Assembly (NCBI GenBank): GCA_003567115.1
Contig: PXAP01000358.1
Location: 1-16,217 of the forward strand
Origin: Bacteroidota bacterium
GTDB lineage: Bacteria; Bacteroidota; Bacteroidia; Bacteroidales; PUMT01
Length of the DNA stretch: 16,217 bases
Direction of reading: 5' to 3'
Shown: positions 1-5,035 of the stretch, one piece after another
Layout: each line of letters opens with the position of its first letter
Numbering within the stretch: the stretch's first letter is position 1
Program-made: the position numbers and the translations under genes
Notes under the pieces: model-generated
Told to the model about the DNA's origin: nothing
Databases searched by the model: none
Seen by the model: the letters and a program-made list of their open reading frames with translations, nothing else

Positions 1-1
1 A

Positions 2-442
2 GGAACCGAATATGTGGTTGTGCCCGAACGCACCGGGGAAGCACAGGTTTCAGTCACTGCAAATATCGACGGGGTAACCAGGAATTTTGGCTCCAGGAAT
101 TTCAGGGTAAGGTCAGTGCCCGACCCGGTCACCAATATTGCGGGAAGGGATCAGGGGGGTACAATAGCAAGAAGTGTGCTGCTTGCGCAGACCGGTGTTC
201 TGGCCGAGATGAAAGACTTTGATTTTGACCTTACATTCAGGGTTACCAGGTTTACAGTATCCACTATCCGGGGAGGATTTTTTACAGATGAGACCTCAAA
301 CAGCAACCGCATCACCGATGCACAGAGAGAGCTTATCAGGACGGCCGGCAGAAATGACAGGGTGATTTTTGAAAATATCTGGGCGGTAGGCCCGGAAGGA
401 CGGGAAGTGAGGCTTAATGATCTTAGTTTCAGAATAGATTAA
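2..442 (+). CDS. gldM: GldM, C-terminal part (type IX secretion / gliding motility core), 5' truncated
   Basis: The reading frame is open from the left edge (GTEYVVVPER...) to TAA at 440-442, giving 146 residues with no real start inside the window; the GTG at 14 is only an internal valine. The sequence reads like the last domain of GldM/PorM: a conserved V-P-D-P linker, then a block with GGTIARSVLLAQTGVLAEM, then a FDFDLTFRV-type strand and a closing NDLSFRID. GldM is an inner-membrane protein whose periplasmic domains pair with GldL to form the proton-driven motor of the type IX secretion system. GldN starts 41 bases downstream, matching the usual gldK-L-M-N order, so the missing 5' part and gldL/gldK should lie to the left. 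The family call is from recalled sequence pattern; the gene is intact at its 3' end. Confidence 0.93.
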   Translation, partial: GTEYVVVPERTGEAQVSVTANIDGVTRNFGSRNFRVRSVPDPVTNIAGRDQGGTIARSVLLAQTGVLAEMKDFDFDLTFRVTRFTVSTIRGGFFTDETSNSNRITDAQRELIRTAGRNDRVIFENIWAVGPEGREVRLNDLSFRID

Positions 443-483
443 GTTTGATAATTATTATATACCAATCTTATAATTTTTTACAG

Positions 484-1341
484 ATGAAGAATTTAGCAGT
501 AGTACTACTGATCGGGGCAGGACTTTTCCTTGCAGGAAGCACCGGGCTGAAATCGCAGGACCTTAGTCAGGGAAGTATTTATGAAAAGGTGAACGTGCCC
601 TACAGAAAGCCCGTCCCCTACCCGTACCTGCGTGAAGCCGATATTGTCTGGTCAAAGATGATATGGAGAATGGTCGATCTGCGCGAAAAGGCCAACCACT
701 CCCTCTACTTTCCTACCGAATCGTTCGGGGCAAGAATGAGCCTTATTGATGTGCTGGTTACCGCACTGGATTCGGGAGAGATCGTAGCCTATACCGATGA
801 TCAGTTCATGGTAGAGCTTGACTTTGAAACCGTAGAGAACAGACTGGGTGCTGAGCCCGAATTGATCGAAGTAACTGATGTGGAAACCGGCGAAATTATA
901 ACCCAGGAGATCCCCGGTGAAGTGCGTACCTTTGAGGTCACAAGATACCGTATACTTGAACAATGGTATTTTAACAAGCAGACCTCAACATTCAACTCAC
1001 GAATAATCGGCATTAACCCCATAAGGGTATTCCAGAGAAGGGATGAAACCGGTGAGGAAACAGAGGAATCGGTCATGCAAAATGTATTCTGGGTTTACTA
1101 TCCCCATATCCGGGATATTCTTGCCCGTCATGAAGTATATACCGGCGGTAACGATCTTGCAAATCTCTCCTTTGATGATCTTTTTCAGCAAAGGCGATTT
1201 TCAGGATACATCTACCAGGAAACAAATGTTTTTAACAACAGACCGATCAACGAATATGCAATCGGCCGTGACGCCCTCTATGAGGCCGAGAGAATCCATA
1301 ATACGATATTTGATTTTGAGCAGGATCTGTGGGAATATTGA
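484..1341 (+). CDS. gldN: GldN/PorN, periplasmic type IX secretion component
   Basis: This encodes 285 residues when started at ATG 484. The in-frame TTG at 445 would put 13 hydrophobic residues (MIIIIYQSYNFLQ) before the natural MKNLAVVLLIGAGLFLAG signal peptide, so ATG 484 is preferred. After the signal peptide come the GldN hallmarks: YPYLREADIVWSKMIWRMVDLREK near the N-terminus, SLIDVLVTALDSGEIVAY, a central WYFNKQTSTFNSRIIGI segment, VFWVYYPHIRDIL, then SFDDLFQQRRFSGYIY and a terminal FDFEQDLWEY. GldN/PorN forms a periplasmic ring with the lipoprotein GldK and is needed for secretion of proteins with C-terminal type IX signals. It follows gldM by 41 bases and is presumably co-transcribed. 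Length is near the family norm and I see no damage. Confidence 0.95.
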   Translation: MKNLAVVLLIGAGLFLAGSTGLKSQDLSQGSIYEKVNVPYRKPVPYPYLREADIVWSKMIWRMVDLREKANHSLYFPTESFGARMSLIDVLVTALDSGEIVAYTDDQFMVELDFETVENRLGAEPELIEVTDVETGEIITQEIPGEVRTFEVTRYRILEQWYFNKQTSTFNSRIIGINPIRVFQRRDETGEETEESVMQNVFWVYYPHIRDILARHEVYTGGNDLANLSFDDLFQQRRFSGYIYQETNVFNNRPINEYAIGRDALYEAERIHNTIFDFEQDLWEY

Positions 1342-1461
1342 TATGACCCTCTGATCGGGTTTGGCCATTCACGGGGCACCATACACAAAAGCCGGCGAAA
1401 AGTCGCAATATTAATACTTGTTCAAGTCCCGGGCTGGCCGTCCAACACACACCAAAAAGAG

Positions 1462-1489
1462 AAACCGGAAGCGATATCCGGTTTTTTTA
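1462..1489. terminator. Bidirectional rho-independent terminator between gldN and manC
   Basis: An 8-bp perfect stem (AAACCGGA 1462-1469 with TCCGGTTT 1477-1484) encloses a 7-base loop. On the + strand the stem runs into seven T's (1482-1488), which fits termination of gldM-gldN. On the - strand the same hairpin is followed by CTCTTTTT, so it can also end manC, whose stop codon is at 1525-1527. Convergent genes sharing one hairpin is a common arrangement. Seen directly; activity is inferred. Confidence 0.8.
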
Positions 1490-1524
1490 TGGTGTTATTT
1501 TTGATTATCCCGGTTTGCCTGGAG

Positions 1525-2616
1525 CTAAAGATACCGGTCTCCCTTTTCAATTTTTACATCACTCACAAACTGCTTGATTCTTTGTTCATCCTCCTTCCGG
1601 CATACCAGCAAAATATTCCCCGATTCAACGACAACATAACCCGCCAGCCCGTGCAGTACAACAACCTTATCATCGGGAAAATTAATAATCGAGTCCTTTA
1701 CATCATAGGCGAAAACATTACTTCCCGAAAGCATATTTCCATTTTCATCATGTGAAGAGTGTTCATAAAGTGACCCCCAGCTGCCAAGGTCCGACCACCC
1801 GAAATCGGAAAATAAAACATATACATCATCGGCCTTTTCCATAATACCGTAATCAACCGAGATATTCTTGCATATGGCATAGATATTGCCTATAAATTTA
1901 TCCTCCTCAGCTGTGCCGAAAACCTCAATACCGGATGCAAACTGGGAATCAATATCAGGCAGGTAAAGGGAATAAGCATCCATTATAGCCTGAAGTGACC
2001 AGATAAATATTCCCGAGTTCCAGTAAAACTCACCGCTTTCAAAAAAAACTTTGGCAAGCTCGATATCAGGTTTTTCGGTAAATGTTTTGACTTTCCGGTA
2101 ATTATCCGGCTTACCGGGAAGCTTTTTTGTACCAGCCTGTATATAGCCGTAACCTGTTTCAGGCCTGCTGGGCTTGATACCCAGGGTGAGGAGAACTTTT
2201 TCCCCGGAGGCAATTTCCAGACCCCTCTTTATCTCTTCAAGAAAAAGATCCTGCTTAAGTATCAGATGGTCGGAGGGTGAAACAACGATAACCGCATCCG
2301 GATTCATCTTTTTGATTTTGTAGTTGGCATAAGCAATACAGGGAGCAGTATTTTTTCTCATAGGCTCGGATAAAACCTGTGAAGGATCAATCCCGGGCAA
2401 CTGCTCAAATACAAAATCCCTGTAATTGATATTGGTAACAACAATAATGTTCTCAGGGATAATTATCCTGCTGAACCTCTCATAGGTATCCTGAAGCAGC
2501 GTTTTTCCCGTGCCCAGTATATCCAGAAACTGCTTTGGCCTGGATATCTTGCTCAGGGGCCAGAAACGGCTGCCTATACCTCCGGCCATTATAACACAAT
2601 AATGATTCTTATCCAT
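1525..2616 (-). CDS. manC: Mannose-1-phosphate guanylyltransferase (GDP-mannose pyrophosphorylase)
   Basis: This 363-residue cytoplasmic enzyme makes GDP-mannose from GTP and mannose-1-phosphate, feeding GDP-mannose, GDP-fucose and related sugars into polysaccharide and glycoprotein synthesis. Visible motifs, in order: nucleotide-binding AGGIGSRFWPLS (11-22) with RPKQF (26-30), SEPMRKNTAP (83-92), PSDH (114-117), RPETGYGYI (151-159), FTEKP (179-183), WNSGIFIW (199-206), SVDYGIME (253-260) and FGWSDLGSW (272-280). Together these are diagnostic for the mannose-type nucleotidyltransferase family. Its length matches the short single-function form; there is no C-terminal phosphomannose isomerase extension of the bifunctional type II enzyme. 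It is monocistronic here, divergent from mlaE and convergent with gldN. The ATG at 2614-2616 directly precedes a well-formed Rossmann strand. Confidence 0.95.
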   Translation of the reverse strand: MDKNHYCVIMAGGIGSRFWPLSKISRPKQFLDILGTGKTLLQDTYERFSRIIIPENIIVVTNINYRDFVFEQLPGIDPSQVLSEPMRKNTAPCIAYANYKIKKMNPDAVIVVSPSDHLILKQDLFLEEIKRGLEIASGEKVLLTLGIKPSRPETGYGYIQAGTKKLPGKPDNYRKVKTFTEKPDIELAKVFFESGEFYWNSGIFIWSLQAIMDAYSLYLPDIDSQFASGIEVFGTAEEDKFIGNIYAICKNISVDYGIMEKADDVYVLFSDFGWSDLGSWGSLYEHSSHDENGNMLSGSNVFAYDVKDSIINFPDDKVVVLHGLAGYVVVESGNILLVCRKEDEQRIKQFVSDVKIEKGDRYL

Positions 2617-2750
2617 ACCTGTATATTTAGTTTAGTCCAATTTATCTGTAAGCTCTACTGACGGATTTGGGTTTAACCGAAAAGTTAATACAAAATTTCC
2701 ATTTTACCGGCATCCCGTCAGGTTTATTCAGAATTTTTCCCAAAGTAACA

Positions 2751-2783
2751 CAAAGTTACAAAAAGCATTTTGATTAAGCTCAA
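2751..2783 (-). promoter_or_regulatory. Candidate Bacteroidota-type promoter for manC
   Basis: On the - strand, TAACTTTG (complement of 2751-2758) matches the TAnnTTTG -7 element exactly. The nearest -33-like element is ATTG, ending at 2781, 22 nt upstream, slightly longer than the usual 19-21. It would give a leader of about 130 nt for manC. The -7 copy is one of two tandem 10-mers, CAAAGTAACA and CAAAGTTACA (2741-2760). Confidence 0.3.
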
Positions 2784-2821
2784 TTATTAGCTTTTGTACG
2801 CCAAAAGAGCAGATCAGTAAT

Positions 2822-2856
2822 AATAATTACTCTCGTAATTTGATCAAATAATTACT
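2822..2856. repeat. Direct repeat with central palindrome in the manC/mlaE divergent region
   Basis: AATAATTACT occurs at 2822-2831 and again at 2847-2856, exactly 25 bases apart. Between them lie a 12-bp palindrome ATTTGATCAAAT (2838-2849) and an AATTAC/GTAATT inverted pair (2825-2830, 2835-2840). The cluster sits about 90 bases before the mlaE start and could bind a regulator, but the region is AT-rich and some symmetry is expected by chance. Confidence 0.4.
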
Positions 2857-2869
2857 ATTTTTACAAAGG

Positions 2870-2899
2870 TTTGTCATGCATGTTACCCTTATATATTCC
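2870..2899 (+). promoter_or_regulatory. Candidate promoter for mlaE-mlaF
   Basis: TTTG at 2870-2873 is followed after 18 nt by TATATTCC (2892-2899), a partial match to the TAnnTTTG -7 element. The predicted leader to the mlaE ATG would be about 40 nt. The last bases of the -7 box do not match, so this is weak. Confidence 0.25.
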
Positions 2900-2944
2900 A
2901 AAAATAATTAATTGTAACCCCCGTAAAATTCTGATCCCGCACCT

Positions 2945-3685
2945 ATGAACCTTTTACAACACATAGGAAGATACACCCTGCTTGTAATGAAAGTATTTGA
3001 CAGGCCCGAAAAGCACAGGATGTATTATAAGAGGCTGTTAAGGGAACTGGGTGTGCTCGGCATCAATTCCATAGGTATAGTGGCTATTATCTCCTTTTTC
3101 ATGGGAGCGGTGATTACCATCCAGACGGCCTACAATACCGAGAATCCGCTCTACCCTGCCTACCTGATAGGCCTTGCCGCACGGGACTCCATACTGCTTG
3201 AATTCTCCAGCACCATAGTGGCACTCATTCTTGCCGGCAAGGTCGGATCAAACATTGCCTCTGAGATAGGTACTATGAAGGTTACCGAGCAGATCGATGC
3301 ACTTGAGATAATGGGGGTCAATTCGGCCGGTTACATAATACTGCCCAAAATAGTTGCACTGATTATATTTGCTCCTTTCCTTTCGATTCTCAGTATGCTG
3401 ATAGGGATTTTCGGAGGCTGGATAGCCGGGGTTTCGGTGGGAGTGGTAACCACAGCCGACTATGTATACGGAATACAATACGCCTTCATTCCCTACTATA
3501 TCACCTATTCCCTTATCAAATCGGTTATTTTTGCCTTTATCATAACTTCAGTATCATCCTACCACGGATATTATACCAGTGGAGGTGCACTGGAAGTGGG
3601 AAGGTCAAGCACACTTGCCGTGGTTCACAGCAGCGTTGTTATTCTTTTGTTCAACCTTATTCTCACCCAGTTACTGCTCTCATGA
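2945..3685 (+). CDS. mlaE: MlaE-type ABC transporter permease (lipid transport)
   Basis: This encodes 246 residues with the MlaE permease pattern: an amphipathic N-terminal helix, then about five hydrophobic segments (near 38-58, 80-100, 135-170, 180-210 and 225-245). The family signature AGKVGSNIASEIGTMKVTEQ followed by IDALEIMGVN lies at about 97-125. MlaE forms the inner-membrane channel of an MCE-type ABC transporter that moves phospholipids between the inner and outer membranes. The stop overlaps the next start as ATGA (3682-3685), so it is translationally coupled to the ATPase gene. ATG 2945 is the natural start. No MCE/MlaD gene is adjacent, so the direction of transport and the partner cannot be read from this window. 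Length is normal for the family. Confidence 0.93.
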   Translation: MNLLQHIGRYTLLVMKVFDRPEKHRMYYKRLLRELGVLGINSIGIVAIISFFMGAVITIQTAYNTENPLYPAYLIGLAARDSILLEFSSTIVALILAGKVGSNIASEIGTMKVTEQIDALEIMGVNSAGYIILPKIVALIIFAPFLSILSMLIGIFGGWIAGVSVGVVTTADYVYGIQYAFIPYYITYSLIKSVIFAFIITSVSSYHGYYTSGGALEVGRSSTLAVVHSSVVILLFNLILTQLLLS

Positions 3686-4440
3686 TTGAAGTCCGCCATA
3701 TCACCAAATCATTTGCCGGCCAAAAGGTCCTGGATGATGTTTCAACCATTTTTGATCAGGGCAAAACAAACCTTATCATAGGCAGAAGCGGCTCTGGAAA
3801 GACCGTCCTGCTCAAGTGTATCGTAGGCCTCCTTGAAGCGGACGGCGGAGAGGTTCTTTACGGCGGACAGTGTTTTACCGCAATGAGCGGGAATGACAGG
3901 AAGAAAATCAGGCAGAAATTCGGGATGCTTTTCCAGGGTGCTGCACTTTTTGATTCACTTAGCGTGGAAGAAAACGTAAAGTTCAATCTGGATATGTTCA
4001 CCGTTATGAGTGATCATGAGAAAAGGGAAAGGGTCGATTTCTGCCTCAGAAGGGTAAACCTGGAAAACAAAAACCACCTTTATCCCTCGGAACTCAGCGG
4101 GGGAATGAAAAAAAGGGCGGCAATAGCCCGGGCCATAGTTATGAACCCGCGTTATCTTTTCTGTGACGAGCCAAACAGCGGGCTCGATCCGGAAACGGCC
4201 ATAATGATAGACCGGCTTATCAAAGAGATAACCGAAGAGTTCAACATGACCACCATTATAAACACCCACGATATTAACTCGGTACTGGCAATAGGAGAAA
4301 AAGTGATATTTATTCACAACGGGAAAAAATGGTGGGAAGGCACCAAAGAAGAGATCCTTGAGGATGAAAACCCCGAGCTGAATAATTTTGTTTTTGCCGC
4401 CAGGGCAATTAAAAAAATGAAAAAGTTCGAAGATATTTAA
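3682..4440 (+). CDS. mlaF: MlaF-type ABC transporter ATP-binding protein
   Basis: This 252-residue ATPase is complete. Walker A is GRSGSGKT (34-41), the Q-loop Gln is 85 (GMLFQGAALFDSLSVEEN), the ABC signature LSGGMKKR spans 138-145, Walker B is YLFCDEP (158-164) with catalytic Glu163, the D-loop is SGLDP, and the switch His is 196 (NTHD). The SGGMKKR form of the signature and the GAALFDSL segment are typical of MlaF/Ttg2A-type ATPases that pair with MlaE permeases, which is exactly the upstream gene, overlapped by 4 bases. The two presumably form an inner-membrane lipid transporter. The C-terminal tail is rich in Lys (AIKKMKKFEDI). The transcript ends at or just after a 22-bp palindrome four bases beyond the stop. 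Confidence 0.94.
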   Translation: MIEVRHITKSFAGQKVLDDVSTIFDQGKTNLIIGRSGSGKTVLLKCIVGLLEADGGEVLYGGQCFTAMSGNDRKKIRQKFGMLFQGAALFDSLSVEENVKFNLDMFTVMSDHEKRERVDFCLRRVNLENKNHLYPSELSGGMKKRAAIARAIVMNPRYLFCDEPNSGLDPETAIMIDRLIKEITEEFNMTTIINTHDINSVLAIGEKVIFIHNGKKWWEGTKEEILEDENPELNNFVFAARAIKKMKKFEDI

Positions 4441-4443
4441 ATG

Positions 4444-4465
4444 GATTGGTTACCGGTAACCAATC
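4444..4465. repeat. 22-bp perfect palindrome at the mlaF / Nim-like convergent junction
   Basis: GATTGGTTACC (4444-4454) is followed without spacer by its exact reverse complement (4455-4465). It starts 4 bases after the mlaF stop, and its last two bases are part of the Nim-like gene's stop codon (complement of 4464-4466). In RNA it can form a 9-bp stem with a CCGG loop, but no U-run follows on either strand, so it is not a classic intrinsic terminator. It could be an RNA 3'-end stabiliser, a bidirectional stop signal or a dimer binding site. Confidence 0.8.
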
Positions 4466-4928
4466 AGTAACCGAATGACCGGCCTTCGGCCTTTTCAACC
4501 ACCATTCTGAATGGCTGCACATTGTTCACCGCCGGAGCATTGTATTTGAAGTTGCCTTTGCCGGTGTATTTCTCCATTATGATATTCAAAGCTTTCACTT
4601 TTTCTCCATAATCGCTGATCATCTCAATATACCCGTGCAACAGCACAGACCGGTATTTCATAAAGTAGCTGCAGGCTACATGTTCATGCCGTCCCCTCAG
4701 CTCATGATCGGTGCTGAAAGCGGCACAGGCAAGGTTATTTTCTTTAAGAACCTCAAATTTTTTACCTCCCCTGCCGGCATGGAGGTAGAGATTTCCGTCC
4801 CGGTATCCGAAATTGAAAGGCAGCACATATGGAATCCCTCCCTGCCCGGCCATTCCCAGATAACAAACATCACATTTGCCAATTATATCTTCTATTTCCT
4901 GTTTGGTGAGATTTATCCTTGCCTGCAT
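4464..4928 (-). CDS. Pyridoxamine 5'-phosphate oxidase-family (Nim-like) FMN split-barrel protein
   Basis: This 154-residue protein shows the Nim/PPOX pattern: a short N-terminal helix (LTKQEIEDIIGKCD, 7-20), CYLGMAGQGGIPYVLPFNFGY (22-42), LYLHAGRGGKK (47-57) whose His50 and GKK resemble the flavin-binding loop of NimA-type proteins, and a SYFMKYRSVLLHGYIE strand (87-102). The members are small dimeric flavin proteins; some Nim proteins are linked to 5-nitroimidazole resistance, but most homologues have no known substrate, so I do not assign a resistance role. It is on the - strand downstream of yfhO with a 107-bp gap holding a tandem repeat, and convergent with mlaF. The gene looks complete, and its stop overlaps a perfect palindrome. 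Confidence 0.85.
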   Translation of the reverse strand: MQARINLTKQEIEDIIGKCDVCYLGMAGQGGIPYVLPFNFGYRDGNLYLHAGRGGKKFEVLKENNLACAAFSTDHELRGRHEHVACSYFMKYRSVLLHGYIEMISDYGEKVKALNIIMEKYTGKGNFKYNAPAVNNVQPFRMVVEKAEGRSFGY

Positions 4929-4942
4929 ATAAGCTATTATTT

Positions 4943-5033
4943 ATTCAGAGAACTTTTGGTCCGGTAAAGTTTTGAGCCGGCAAAGGATTTAATTCAGGGA
5001 GCTTTTAATCCGGAAAAGTTTTGGGCCGGCAAA
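4943..5033. repeat. Imperfect tandem repeat, 42-bp units at 49-bp period
   Basis: Unit A (4943-4984) and unit B (4992-5033) align without gaps over 42 bases with 6 mismatches. Both begin ATTCAG and contain CTTTT, TCCGG, AAAGTTTTG and GCCGGCAAA. The pair fills most of the gap between the Nim-like gene and the yfhO stop (5036). Each unit carries two CCGG sites 16-17 bases apart. It looks like a local duplication of intergenic DNA; no terminator with a U-run is evident in it. Confidence 0.85.
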
Positions 5034-5035
5034 AA

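Noticed and set aside
445..483. TTG start of gldN at 445
   Set aside because: It would place 13 odd hydrophobic residues before a normal MKN signal peptide starting at ATG 484.
1363..1443. tRNA-like stretch after gldN (GGCCA...GTTCAAGTCCC...TGGCC then TCCA)
   Set aside because: The T-arm stem does not pair (ACTTG against CCCGG), no anticodon stem-loop of the right shape is present, and only five acceptor pairs form. At most a decayed remnant.
4481..4495. GGCC-TTC-GGCC hairpin followed by TTTT as an mlaF terminator
   Set aside because: The stem is only 4 bp with a 3-base loop and lies within the 3' coding end of the Nim-like gene; too weak to list as a terminator.
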